Below are positions 7,227-18,100 of a DNA stretch of 39,879 nt, piece by piece (the first letter of the stretch is position 1; each line of letters begins with the position of its first letter). Under the pieces are notes generated by a model. That model was not told the DNA's origin. It saw only the letters and a program-made list of their open reading frames with translations, and searched no databases. Source of the DNA: a virus. The translations under genes and the position numbers were made by a program. Location of the stretch: the IMG/VR virus record IMGVR_UViG_3300035670_000548, positions 1 to 39,879 of that record; one strand, given 5' to 3'.

Positions 7227-8224
7227 ATCACGCTACCACTAAATCCAAAATCATCCCCTTCTTCTATTAAAGCGTTATCTTGAGTTGTTATAGACTTTAT
7301 TGGAGATCCTTTCAAATGTGATGTTATTGTAGTACCATCTTTCCCTCTTTCTACTGTAAGTATATTTCCATTTTTCAACTTCACATATACTTCTTCGCCT
7401 TCTATATCCAAATAAGTTCCTTTGGAAATTGTACTTGCATCATCCACTGTGATTAAAGTGTCTGTTGTAGTAATGTCTTTAGATAATAAAGTAACTATTA
7501 TTCCAGTATAATTCTTTATTGCCCTGGGTTCTGCAGAATATACAACTTCTCTAGTTACATTATCTGTACTTGATCCTGTTAGATAACTGACAGTCGCCTT
7601 CTTGACAATATCTTTTGTTGCACTTGCTACTGGTCCGAACAAATATGTTTTGGCAGTAAATCTTAAAGTATAAAGTAAAACTCTTCTTGTAGTGAAGTTT
7701 CCTTCATAATCATCTTGCATAGTAACATTTTCTAAAACTATTGGAATATCTCTTTTCTCATTTATACTCTCCACTAGTTCTACAGTCAAATTGTATGAAG
7801 GTTGAAAATATGGTAAAATTTGCTCAACAATCTGCAAAGCATCATCATTTAATTTGGCCATAATACTCAATTCAAATTGCATATTATATGGAACAGGCAT
7901 ATACGCCTTTTTAGTTTCTGAACCATCATTAGGGTCCTTTACCGTAAAGGTCTGAGTAGTGGTAACCTTTCTTCCGGGATCATAAGTTAGTCCAGTAAAC
8001 TCAAATGACATTCTTGGCAAAGTAATTGCCGTTGATTTATTTAAATCTGGAGACTGTTCCAGTCTTGCTAAGAATTTTTGTGTTGGGCCATATGCTAGAG
8101 GAACTTTTATAACACTAGTCACTTGGTCAGAACTATTGAGATGTTTAATTGATATATTATTAAACAAAGTTCCGAAAGCAATTACTGTCTTTCTTAAAAT
8201 TTCGTTATAAAAGTATTCAAACAT
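7223..8224 (-). CDS. gp15: Tail sheath stabiliser / tail completion protein, gp15-like
   Basis: gp15 caps the tail tube and sheath and joins the tail to the neck (gp13/gp14). The 333 residues exceed T4 gp15 (272). The start MFEYFYNEILRK and the central LQIVEQILPYFQPSYNLTVEL (about 130-150) closely match T4 MFGYFYN and QIVEQILPYFQPHFN. After about residue 245 there is an added domain (TLITVDDASTISKGTYLDIEG, VYVKLKNGNILTVERGKDGT, SHLKGSPI). Its pattern recurs in the gp7 counterpart and the DUF4815 protein of this window. A CATAAATA late octamer lies 43 bases upstream, so gp15 probably heads a transcript that includes gp16 and the inserted genes. Confidence 0.95.
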   Translation of the reverse strand: MFEYFYNEILRKTVIAFGTLFNNISIKHLNSSDQVTSVIKVPLAYGPTQKFLARLEQSPDLNKSTAITLPRMSFEFTGLTYDPGRKVTTTQTFTVKDPNDGSETKKAYMPVPYNMQFELSIMAKLNDDALQIVEQILPYFQPSYNLTVELVESINEKRDIPIVLENVTMQDDYEGNFTTRRVLLYTLRFTAKTYLFGPVASATKDIVKKATVSYLTGSSTDNVTREVVYSAEPRAIKNYTGIIVTLLSKDITTTDTLITVDDASTISKGTYLDIEGEEVYVKLKNGNILTVERGKDGTTITSHLKGSPIKSITTQDNALIEEGDDFGFSGSVI

Positions 8225-8266
8225 TTTTATTACCTATTATAATACTATTTAACCATTGATAAAATT

Positions 8267-8274
8267 TATTTATG
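8267..8274 (-). promoter_or_regulatory. Late promoter octamer (CATAAATA) ahead of gp15
   Basis: The minus strand reads CATAAATA, and its TAA is also the stop codon of gp14 (8272-8270). It lies 43 bases before the gp15 ATG in one of the few real intergenic gaps (8225-8269). This placement supports a functional T4-type late promoter. Confidence 0.7.
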
Positions 8275-10846
8275 GCATTCCGAATGGATTAAGTTCACTG
8301 AAGTCAATTATAGAATCTCCTTCCTCTTCTATTTCGTTATTCTCTGCATATCCATCATCATTAATTGAAGAGTCTACTACTCTTATTTCGTAGCTTGCAC
8401 CAGAAGTTGAACCAACAACAACTTCTCCTCTGACAAATTCTCCAGAAACATTTGATATTTCCAATTCATTTGTGACAGAACTCCATTTTCTCACAATAGC
8501 AGTAGTCCCTGAAGTGCTTCCCGTTATAGTCTCATTAAATATGAAGGTTCCTATTCCAGAACTATAAGGAGTCTGTATCGTTATTGTTGGAGGAAGAACG
8601 TAATTTGATCCGGCATCAGTTACGAGAATTTGTGTAATGGTTCCTGCAGAACTTACTACTGCTCTTCCAGTTGCTGTGTTTACTCCCACAACCAATTCAA
8701 TATAATTTTTTATGGAGGGGTCATTTTGGATAGTCACATTTGGTGGAGTTAAATATCCCCCTCCACCAAATGTTACTGCTATTCCCGTAACAATTCCACA
8801 CTGATCTATTCCAAATTCAAATGAAGTTGTCGCTATTCCTACATTTGTAGAAGATTCTGACAAGAAAATAGTCCCATATCCAATAGAAGAGACATATGTG
8901 CTAGTAGATATGAAATTGACTGATGGATATGTTGTATGATCTTTTGTATAATCATATTGTAGTCTTACTCTATCTCCCTTTAGGATACCGGTAGTTACTA
9001 TTCCAGTTATAACATCAGAACCAATTCCTATTGTTCCGGATGTTTTTACTGAATCATATCTCATAGTTGCAACACCTAGAGCTCTAAACTGCTCCCCAAT
9101 TCCTCCAGGTCCTTGTATAGAAACTGTTGCAACAGAACCATTTGCATATCCAAAACCACTATTTCCTATAGATATGGAACTTACGGTTCCTGCTATAGAA
9201 ATATTTGCTGTTGCAGTAGCTGTAACGGGGGATGGATTGCCGATAAAAGTTAGAATAGGTGCTGTAGTATATCCAGAACCAACTGTTGCTGCCGTGCCAA
9301 CACACCATGGAAGAGATTGGTCAAATCCAACATCTGTAACTACACCAGTAACTGTATTAATTGTTGCAATTCCAATTGCAACTTCTGTTGGTGCATCTTG
9401 TCCTGGACCTGTAGAAATAGCAACAGTTGGTGCAGTAGTATATGCTCTTCCTCCATTTGTTATTACCAGAAATGCAGGATCTATACTTGAACCATCGATT
9501 CCTCCTCCATTATCGATAGTAGCTGTTGCATAACTAAATCCTGGAGGTGATATCGTCACAGTTGGAGCACTAGTATAGTATTTTCCTTCAGATGTAATTG
9601 CTATACTAGAAACTGTTCCTCCTGTAGTATCATAATCTCCCATAATTGCAGTTGCAATTGCGGCATTTCCAGTACCTGCAGGTAAATCTACAATGACAGT
9701 AGGTACACTTCCTGGTTTGTAAAATCTACCTCCTGTCGTATCTGTAAATAGGTAGTATGGACCACCTTGACTGATAATTATATCAGTAACACTTCCTCCA
9801 GTTCCTACTGTAGTGTCAATAACAGCTGTGGCTGCAGCGCCAACATGTTTTGGTGTAGAGAAAGTAACTGTTGGTGTTGTTGAGTATCCAGATCCACCAG
9901 AAGTAACTGTAACAACACCAACCATTCTACTATCAATGACTGATGTAGCAGCTGCTCCTGATCCTCCTCCTCCAATAAATCTTACTCCAGGTGCTAAAGT
10001 GTAACCAGCACCTACATTTAGTAATTGGACAGACTGTACAGATTTAGCTACAGGATTTATATTATCATTACACACAACTACTCCACTTATCATAGACGCA
10101 GTTGCAACACCTGTTATTCCTCCAGATGGTGCAGAAGAAATCGCAACTCTAGGTGTTGACGTATAACCACCACCTCTATTTGTAACGGCAATAAATCTTA
10201 TTCCACCATCTCTTAAAGATGTGATAGCAGTAGCAGTAGAAGCAGCTCCAACAAGAGTTAAAGTTTGAGTTCTTCCCACAAAAACATCACTTCCACCAGA
10301 TCCTTCAATCTCTTCTAATACATCATCAATTTCATCTACTCCAGTATTAATTATTTCATCTTCATATCTGAATAGTTCACATCTAAGTTCATAAACGTAA
10401 TTTTTTTGTAGTTGATAAAATGGTTTTTCATGTTCAACGTATTTTATTTCAAATAATCTATCTCCTAAAGGAAAATACAAAAGATCTCCTTCTTTTGGTC
10501 TCGAAGATAACTTTATATTATCTTTTCCTTTAATTAATGGTGAAATGTATTCATCATACCTTTCTTTTGAAATTATTAAAGTAATTTCATTTGTTGCTTG
10601 GATTCCAAATTTTGTTAATATTGATGAATTGTCAGAATATCCATCATAATTTTCTACATATGCTTCTATTGGATGTGCTATTTCAAATTTTGACTCTATA
10701 ACTTCTCTAATTACAGTTTTTTCTGTAACATACTGTCTTGGTAAATAATATATTTCGACGCCATAAATTCTCAACTGTTCGTTGATAAGATCCTGTATTA
10801 AACTTTGTTCTTCTCTAGATCCTTGCTGGAAAAATGGATTTAGCAT
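8270..10846 (-). CDS. gp14: Neck protein gp14-like with a large beta-repeat insertion (858 aa)
   Basis: gp14 forms part of the neck ring that closes the filled head and receives the tail. Residues 1-165 match T4 gp14 (YGVEIYYLPRQYV, KFGIQATNEITLIIS, PKEGDLLYFPLGDRLFEI, KPFYQLQKNYVYELR), and the end SELNPFGMP resembles the T4 C-terminus (ESSPFDNDFMD). T4 gp14 has only about 256 residues. Here about 600 residues (roughly 186-800) are inserted between these two parts. They are made of repeated units of the form G-x-GYT-xx-P-x-V-x-I followed by GA-x-A-x-A-x-I. The ATG is preceded by an AGGG that overlaps the gp13 stop, four bases away. The inserted repeats probably project from the neck; adhesion or whisker-like roles are guesses. 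Confidence 0.93.
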   Translation of the reverse strand: MLNPFFQQGSREEQSLIQDLINEQLRIYGVEIYYLPRQYVTEKTVIREVIESKFEIAHPIEAYVENYDGYSDNSSILTKFGIQATNEITLIISKERYDEYISPLIKGKDNIKLSSRPKEGDLLYFPLGDRLFEIKYVEHEKPFYQLQKNYVYELRCELFRYEDEIINTGVDEIDDVLEEIEGSGGSDVFVGRTQTLTLVGAASTATAITSLRDGGIRFIAVTNRGGGYTSTPRVAISSAPSGGITGVATASMISGVVVCNDNINPVAKSVQSVQLLNVGAGYTLAPGVRFIGGGGSGAAATSVIDSRMVGVVTVTSGGSGYSTTPTVTFSTPKHVGAAATAVIDTTVGTGGSVTDIIISQGGPYYLFTDTTGGRFYKPGSVPTVIVDLPAGTGNAAIATAIMGDYDTTGGTVSSIAITSEGKYYTSAPTVTISPPGFSYATATIDNGGGIDGSSIDPAFLVITNGGRAYTTAPTVAISTGPGQDAPTEVAIGIATINTVTGVVTDVGFDQSLPWCVGTAATVGSGYTTAPILTFIGNPSPVTATATANISIAGTVSSISIGNSGFGYANGSVATVSIQGPGGIGEQFRALGVATMRYDSVKTSGTIGIGSDVITGIVTTGILKGDRVRLQYDYTKDHTTYPSVNFISTSTYVSSIGYGTIFLSESSTNVGIATTSFEFGIDQCGIVTGIAVTFGGGGYLTPPNVTIQNDPSIKNYIELVVGVNTATGRAVVSSAGTITQILVTDAGSNYVLPPTITIQTPYSSGIGTFIFNETITGSTSGTTAIVRKWSSVTNELEISNVSGEFVRGEVVVGSTSGASYEIRVVDSSINDDGYAENNEIEEEGDSIIDFSELNPFGMP
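8550..10290 (-). repeat. Degenerate repeats within gp14 (G-x-GYT..P.V.I units)
   Basis: At least nine units with the pattern (I/V)-x-x-x-G-x-GY-(T/S)-x-x-P-x-(V/I)-x-(I/F), followed by a GA-A-A-rich strand, occur in the translated insertion. Examples are GGGYTSTPRVAIS, VGAGYTLAPGVRFIG, GGSGYSTTPTVTFS, VGSGYTTAPILTFIG and GGGGYLTPPNVTIQ. Spacing is irregular (about 40-80 residues). The copies have diverged in DNA sequence, so this is an old protein-level expansion and not a recent tandem array. Boundaries are approximate. Confidence 0.8.
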
Positions 10847-10851
10847 ATTCC

Positions 10852-11700
10852 CTACCCGATCATATCTAGTGGTGGAAGTTCATATGTATTGGACATTTTT
10901 TCCATTATTGCATCTATCTCTTTTTGTGCATCATCATATATTTGTCTACCATTGAGTTCTACACCTCCAGGAAGTTTTACGCCCTGAAACTTAATTAAAT
11001 TTTGCCCCCACTGCCTTTTTATCAAAGAAGTCAGATAAATTTTAAGGAAAGAATCGTTCCAAACTCTAGAAAAATCATTTGGGTTTAATGCTCTGTAACA
11101 ATCAATAATCAAATAGTCTCCCGCAGAAACACTTCCCCAGTCTATGTCCAAATATAATCTATCTTGTCTTTGATTGAATCTAATTTGCTTTTGGGTTGTC
11201 AATAGAAAATCAATATCTTCTAGATATGTCTTTGTCATTGCATAGGTTAAGATTTCAGTTGACCCCCAGTAGTAAATATCATTTAAAAATAATTGATATT
11301 TTACACTAAACATATTATTAGTTGTAGTATTTGTTCCATCAAAATGATATATTTTTTGAATTCCTATGACAGATGAGGGAACTTGTAAAAAATTACTATT
11401 TTCTTTGTAATTAAAAGTGACTGTAGAACCTCCTATATTTGCAGTAGCAGAAGTATTTGCTATTCCTGCAGTAGGACTTTCTCCTCCAGGTGCTCGTCCT
11501 CTATTAATATCATCTTGAGTTACTTGATACTTTAAGTATACTTGGCCAACTCCATCAAAGTGCCTTTCTTGAAAAAACTGTATTGCATCATCTACAAGGT
11601 CATCTATTTGCTCATCAGCAACATTTATTTCCAACACGGGCGCACCAAGTTTTCTCTTGCAATAATCTATTAGTTGTTGTCTAGATGCTGGTTGCGCCAT
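10852..11700 (-). CDS. gp13: Neck protein gp13-like
   Basis: gp13 works with gp14 to complete the DNA-filled head and form the tail-docking neck. The 282 residues compare with 309 in T4. The N-terminal part RQQLIDYCKRKLGAPVLEIN, then VADEQIDDLVDDAIQFFQERH (about 8-47) and YQVTQDDINRGR, parallels the T4 helices FIKGELGYPVINLEITDDQ and LQLTQEDIDRG. The C-terminal DYLIIDCYRAL (about 193-203) and a helical tail with WGQNLIKFQGVKLPGGVELNG are typical of the family. A perfect TATAAATA lies 20 bases before the ATG, with AGAGG as ribosome site nine bases away, so gp13 and gp14 start a late transcript. The gene stops five bases before the gp14 start. Confidence 0.93.
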   Translation of the reverse strand: MAQPASRQQLIDYCKRKLGAPVLEINVADEQIDDLVDDAIQFFQERHFDGVGQVYLKYQVTQDDINRGRAPGGESPTAGIANTSATANIGGSTVTFNYKENSNFLQVPSSVIGIQKIYHFDGTNTTTNNMFSVKYQLFLNDIYYWGSTEILTYAMTKTYLEDIDFLLTTQKQIRFNQRQDRLYLDIDWGSVSAGDYLIIDCYRALNPNDFSRVWNDSFLKIYLTSLIKRQWGQNLIKFQGVKLPGGVELNGRQIYDDAQKEIDAIMEKMSNTYELPPLDMIG

Positions 11701-11719
11701 TTGTTATTACCTCTCAAGG

Positions 11720-11727
11720 TATTTATA
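11720..11727 (-). promoter_or_regulatory. Late promoter octamer (TATAAATA) ahead of gp13
   Basis: This is an exact match to the T4 late consensus TATAAATA on the minus strand, 20 bases before the gp13 ATG. The inner TAA is the stop codon of the 60-aa gene. It is the best of the late promoters in the window. Confidence 0.82.
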
Positions 11728-11905
11728 TTTTATTAATTGATAATAAATTCGATAAAACCTCTTGTTGTTTCATATATAACTTCATGTATGCTTTAGATAT
11801 ATTTTTCAATTCATCAATATCAGAGATTGAATCAATTTCAATACATGCTTTTACATATTCAAAATTTTTGGAAAGATTTTCTAACTCAATTTTATCAGGA
11901 TCCAT
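11723..11905 (-). CDS. Conserved small protein upstream of gp13 (60 aa)
   Basis: Function unknown. The protein is acidic and helical (IELENLSKNFEYVKACIEID, DELKNISKAYMKLYMKQQEVL) and resembles short proteins I recall at this place in T4-like cyanophages. The start is well supported: an AGGAG ribosome site lies eight bases before ATG 11905-11903. The start overlaps the end of the 74-aa gene by 11 bases, and the stop lies inside the gp13 late promoter. A role in neck or tail assembly is suggested only by neighbours. Confidence 0.75.
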   Translation of the reverse strand: MDPDKIELENLSKNFEYVKACIEIDSISDIDELKNISKAYMKLYMKQQEVLSNLLSINKI

Positions 11906-12119
11906 TAACTAAACTCCTAAGTAGATTTTTTATTTCTTGTATATCATCTTTCATGCTAGCAACTTCACTTTCAATATTCTGTATCTTTTCAATCTCTTTA
12001 TTTTTTGATTTTTTTCTTGAAATATATTCATTATATTCTGAAGTGTTCATATTAATAATAGAATTTGTTTTTGGGTCACGAATTAAACTATCATGACCCT
12101 TTACTCTCATATAATCCAT
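11895..12119 (-). CDS. Conserved small coiled-coil protein (74 aa)
   Basis: Function unknown. The N-terminus MDYMRVKGHDSLIRDPKTN followed by NTSEYNEYI forms a compact motif I recall from marine T4-like phages. Residues about 35-70 (KNKEIEKIQNIESEVASMKD, then DIQEIKNLLRSL) show a heptad pattern expected to form a coiled coil. It starts one base after the stop of the 2,713-aa gene (TAA-T-ATG) and overlaps the next gene. In T4 this interval holds wac (fibritin), also a coiled-coil protein, but at 74 residues this is not an obvious fibritin, and homology is not claimed. Confidence 0.8.
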   Translation of the reverse strand: MDYMRVKGHDSLIRDPKTNSIINMNTSEYNEYISRKKSKNKEIEKIQNIESEVASMKDDIQEIKNLLRSLVNGS

Positions 12120-12120
12120 A

Positions 12121-15100
12121 TTATGCTAAAGCGATAACTCTTAGATCTTTTATTCTAGGAACATAGACTTGACTTGAGGAAGTCATTATTAATTTAATAC
12201 GATAAGATCTGAAAGAAGGCAATTGGTCAGCAGTAAATGTATACTCCTTGTATCCCAATTCTTCTGCAGTAAATCCTAAAGTATTCACAGGAGTTACATA
12301 AGAATCTGATCTTCCATCGCTATCTTCCGGATTAATAACTTGATTTTTGAAATCTAAATTATTATATCCGGGGAAAGGAGTGAATATCGGAACAAAGTTT
12401 GGATTATCGCCTATTGCATAGAATGCACGTATATCACAATATGGATTTACATGACCATTTAATATAACTTTAATAGAAGATGCTGGCGATTCTAGAGTCA
12501 ATTCTTTAGAAATATATTGGAATGCAGTTGGATCAGAATCTAAAGTAGAAACTCTTAAATCATTCGCATAATCTTCAATAATATTATTCACTCTGTTTGA
12601 TGTTAAAATCAAAGCAACTCTTTGAGTATCAATCACTGGCGATAACTTAGTATTGGTAGTTGCCAAAACTAATCTCATATTTACGGATTTATTGCCGGGG
12701 AGATCATTTAACTTCAATTCTTCATTAACTTTGGAGCAAACAATTCTTGGAGAATCTAGATAATTTGGAGTGTTGACTACCAGATCTTCAAAACCATTGT
12801 CGATGAATGGAATTTCATTGCCACTTATACTCTTTCCTGTTATTGTTCTAATCTGAGAATTGACAGTTGTTCCAGTAACAGTGAGGTTTTGTACAATAGG
12901 AGTTACAATTTCGAAAGGAATATTCTGAGTAGCCTGGATATTATATCCACCAGAACTCTTTGTGCCATTTTGATAAAGTATTGGGAAACTAGTTCCGTCA
13001 GTTCTATCAATTCCATCCATAGTTGTATCCAATTTGATATAGTAAGAATCAAAAGTAATTTGATCTAAAATAGTTACATCGCCAAGATAGTGTGTTTTGT
13101 TTATTCTCTTTAATGAAATATTATTCAATTCATATTTGTAAACAGGACTTCCTACAGAGTGAGATACTGGATTAGTTCCTCTTACTATATTTCCTCCAAT
13201 AATATTCCCAAAAACTGAAGTATATTCAATAATTTCATTGCCAATCATCAAATAACCTGGGTTAGTTGTTCCAATTCCAACACCTTCAAAAGTAGCAAAC
13301 TCAGATGCATCATCTACGCTGATAGTTCCTACAGAATCTGCCTCATACACAACACTAAGTTTTGTTGGTTTAACATCAGGTAAGACATGAGAAATTTCTA
13401 CATAGTTTTCATTCGAATACATTCCATGATTTTTATGATTTACTTTTATGTGTAAACCATCACTTTCAACATCGATATTGGAGATGGCAATGTTTCCGCC
13501 ATATTGCCAATTTAAGTCCGTAGTAATTCCTGCACTATCAGTATATCTCATTGTATTTGCAATACCAGTCGCAAAATCACCCTGAACGTTATCGAGAATA
13601 ATTTGGTTTGTATTTGCAATAGAAACGATAGAGAATCTAGCATTTCTTCCAACATTGGCAACACCAATAGAAGATATTTCAACAACATCACCTGACTTAT
13701 AACCATTTCCACTGGAACTAATTGTTGCAGCAATCGCAACACCATTGGAAACTACAATATTTGCCGTGGCACCAGATCCCTTTCCAGTTATTGTCGAAAG
13801 AACTACATTATTGAAGATATATGAACCGGAAGAAGGAGTATAACCAATTCCAGAATTAATAATATTCAGATTTCCAGTAGCAATTCCTGCATTTCCTACA
13901 TAATTTCCAGATGCATTCGACCCATATTGGAAAACAGTATTTCCAAATTGAATACCAGAATCTGATATTGTTGATGCTAAACTAATTCTCAGTTTTCTTG
14001 AATACATTTCAAGAGAATTTGGAAGTAGTTTAGCGATCTGACTATTTCCTAGATTTAACTCTGGATTATAGAATTCGACAGTTCCAGTTTCTAAGAAGTC
14101 CGCTCTGTATAATTCAAATTTAAGATCTTCCCACTGACTTGGTTCCCAAGTAGAAGCATTTTGAGATTTGAATAGAGAACCTAAAGTAGGTTGATTCGAT
14201 ACAAAAGCTTGAGTAATAAGATCATTTTCACCTACTCTAGAAATATAGACACTATAATTTGGAGATGGTGAAAGTAAAGTAATAGCATACTCGGTTCCTC
14301 CATTCAAGTATACCGGTGCTTCAAATTCAAAATATGTTACAGCAGAACCATCATTTGATGTGGTAATTTGCTGTGGATACAGATAGACTTCTGAGAATGG
14401 AAGCACCTTTTGACTTGGAAGACCAAGTTCTATAGTTCTAATCTGAAGAACCACAGGCAAGTTGGAATCATCAACAGTTCTAAAATATATTCCACATTTT
14501 GTTAAGAAAATACCTTCTGCCTCTTCAACCAAGAATGATTGTGCGAGGGGATCCCAACGACGAGGTGGTGGTGGAGGTGGGTTTCTTGGTGGTGGAGGTG
14601 GTGGTGGTGGAAATACAATAGTTCTAGATGATATTACAGTTGAAGAAACGACCTGCGTTCCTGTAGATCTTCTTGCATCTCTTTGTTGATTTTGCTGTAC
14701 AAGATCAACTCTACCATTTCTTACAGATACAATATTTTCTTGAACCGTTTCTAATGTACCTGAAGACTCAAATGATTCTGTAGCAGATGTTGTTGCTGTA
14801 GTTGGGTCATTGTTTTCATCATTGATCAATACAAAAGTTTTTGACCCTGTTTCAAAACGTGGATTTACATCAATATTTGGATTTGGAACAAACAAACTAC
14901 CAGACACAGTAGCAGTGATATCAGAAACCAACTTAAGATCTGTTATCTGTGCTTGTGCGCCACTACTTCTGCCAACAAGGATCATTCCTTGCTCAATCCA
15001 ACCACTAAATTGCCCCTGAGCAATGTTTGATAGTGAGAAAGAGTCTACATTGAGAATAGTTGAAGTTGAAGAATATGCCTCTGGTAGGGGTTGATTATTA

Positions 15101-18100
15101 TATGGATTTATTGGGTATGTTAGGTTAGGAGTATCGAATGGTCCTGTTCTATGATTTGATTGTGCAACTCTAAATGTAATAGAAGGAGAAACATCTTGCA
15201 AGTCAGGACCAAGACCAGTAACCTCCATGACACCATCAACTGTTTCACCAACTTCAAAAGTTCCAGAAATCATACTAATCTCAAGAAGTTTTGGTGTGCA
15301 GAATCTAGTTACATCAACTCCATCAAAGAAAGCGTATACTCTAGTATTGGGTTTGATTCCATTTGCTGTGAAAGAGATATTTCTCGATCTCATGAATGGA
15401 ATCAAGTCTCTACTTACAACTCTATCTCCAACAGAAGTATTATCAATCTGTTCACTGAATACAGCTCTTGTTCCTGTTCTATTTTCTACACCAGTATCAA
15501 TAACCTCTAAAAGATTATCTTGAATGGTGTTGAATGTTACACCCCAACCAAACCAGTTTGATGTTTCTCTAGTTCTAGTCGATGATATTCTTTGCTGACC
15601 AGTCCAGTTAGCAACCCAAGAGTTCCAAACAGTAGGAGCAAACCCAGTTTGTGGGTCTACGTTTAGATTTCTTACCGCATCATTAAGAACTCTTGCATAA
15701 TTTCCTTCAACATTAATGAATTTTGCTTCAATTCTTACAGTGTCAACCCAAGTATCTGAGGCTGGAGTCAGTTGTAAAGAACCTCTCCAGAAATTCAATA
15801 TGAAAGGAGTTACACTTTCAGATCTAGTTCCAAATGTTTGTTTTTGCCATTCTATTTCCGCATAATCGAGGGTAATGATGTCGCCAGTCCTTCTAACATT
15901 AATTCCTTCTGGTGGAGTAAACGCTAAATCTGCTGATGGGCTTAGACCAACTACCGGACCAGGAATTAAATCAATTGCATTTGTGTAGTGTGATGGTCTT
16001 AACTCTTTGGATCTTATATCAATACTATTTTTGTATAGGAAAGAATCTTCTTGTGCTAAAAGTGACGTGAAATTATCTACAAAGAATCCCGACTTAAATC
16101 TTGACAAACCATCAGCATCAGGAATAAACAAATTAGCTGTATTGGTTTCTAGTAAAGAAAGTGCAGTATAGTATTCTAGATTTTTGATTCTATTTTCTAA
16201 CTGTCTGATATCAGACATTCTATATCTCTTATGATCTAAAAATTCAACTGAAGAATCTCCTACAGTATAGAGATATGGAGGTAGAGATATTGAAGATATT
16301 TCTAGTGCATCATCAACTATTACTGGTTTTTCTGGTTTTTCTGCTGGAGTTCCATATTTGACCTGGAAAACACCAGACTTTGTTAGATATATTCTATCTA
16401 TTCTACCAAGGTAGAATGAGAAAGAAGTTACAATATCTTCATCTGATGCTAATATATTAGAAGCTGAATTTCCCGTAGTATCAAAAGATCTTCCATAAAA
16501 CTCAAATGGCGATCTTGTCGGAGAAATAGAATCATAGTCAGAAACTCTTGGTCTGATATCAATTATGTCAGAATTTCTAACACCATTAATTCTTCTAATT
16601 TCGGTGCCATAATTAAAATCTGCATATGAATTAACGGTAGTTATATCGCCATCATCGGAAGAATCATAGTAAGTATTTGAGAAGTAAACTTTTATTTTCT
16701 TATTTGGTTCAGATGATGTTGATTTTCTCGTTATATATCCATAATCATAGAAAGTGCCTTTTTGTCCTGTTCTAAAAGTATAATTTGTGGATACATCGAA
16801 ACTTTCTGAATTTAATGTTGAAACAATAGCACTGGTGTTTGATTCGGAGAAAAGAATAGTTTCTCCCTCTTTGAAATTATTCTTATTTTTGTAAATAAAC
16901 GATATTTGTGCGGAAGATAACTTTTCTGCACAAATTGCGACAGCACCACTTGTTTGTCCAACAAATTCTTCGCCAATAATTATATCGGCAGTAGTAGATG
17001 ATGGAGTAGTGATTGATGTCAGAATTGCTTTTGGTGGTTCTGGGTCATTTGTATTGGCAGACTCATAAATCGCATGTATCTCAATAATATCTGATGTATT
17101 CAATGATATGTTTTCATCCTGAACTCTAGTTCCATAGGGGAAACTACCATAAGTTAATCCATCATCTAATGTTGTTGCACCTATTCCAGAACCTTCATAT
17201 TTTGATTTATCTATTAATACGCTATTTACTCTATTCTTTCTTTTGAATTTTGCTTTTGGTTTTATTTTTCTTAATGTAGCTATTAATGTTGCGCCAGAAT
17301 CATCGCTGCCCAAATTATAAATTTGTATTTGAGACCCTCCAAGAATATATGAGAATTTATCAGAACTTAGATTCTCATATGAGCCATCAGATCTAACTAA
17401 AGAATATCTTTCTTCATCAAATGGCAAGAATGTCTCATTAGAACCTGCAGAAAGTGGAATTGATAGTTCCCCATTGGTTATATTAACGGTAAATGACCTT
17501 CTTATAGTCAATGAAGAGTTGGTCAGATCTACATCAGATATATTATCCTTAGGTAATCTTGTATATAAAGTATTATCTGTTGATGTATCTAAACTACTGC
17601 TAACTACAGTTAGGTCTGTAACATCTAATGAAGATGATGGGAGTATAGATGATGTTACTCCCGTTACCGTTTGTACTTGCTTTACTTCTACAAAATTAGA
17701 TCCTACAACGGCAATTTTCGCTAAAACCGGATCTGATAGATTATTATCAGTATACTTAATTAAATCATTTTCTTTTGCAAGAGTTCCTGGGAAAATAGGA
17801 TTTAGTGTAGTAACTCTACTTGCAAATGCTTTTTCTGTAAAAGTTACTGCACTACCTTCAACTAATGTGGAAACATTAGAGAATGTTACTGCAGAACCAG
17901 TTATCATCGAAGAAACATTTGAAAATGTTACTGCTGTTCCTACAGTGAGTGCAGAAGATGATGTAGAGAATCCAGCAATAGTGACAAAAGTGTCTCCAAT
18001 AGAAACGACAGGTGCATCAGTAAGACCAGATCCAACACTAATGGAACTTCCTATAGAAACTCCAGTTACAATACCAACAAAAATATCCGTTCCACCTATA

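Noticed and set aside
9174-9533. Plus-strand open frame opposite the gp14 repeats
   Set aside because: Low-complexity Val/Ala/Pro composition is the antisense of Gly/Thr-rich repeats; nothing suggests translation.
8550-10290. Diversity-generating retroelement or CRISPR-like array in the repeat region
   Set aside because: Repeats are diverged protein-level beta units with irregular spacing; no reverse transcriptase, template repeat or uniform spacer pattern is present.
11895-12119. Fibritin (wac) homologue
   Set aside because: Position and coiled-coil prediction fit, but the length of 74 residues and lack of recognisable fibritin sequence make homology unsupported.
14462-14689. Plus-strand frame with a glycine run
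   Set aside because: The glycine run is the antisense of the polyproline codons in the 2,713-aa protein.
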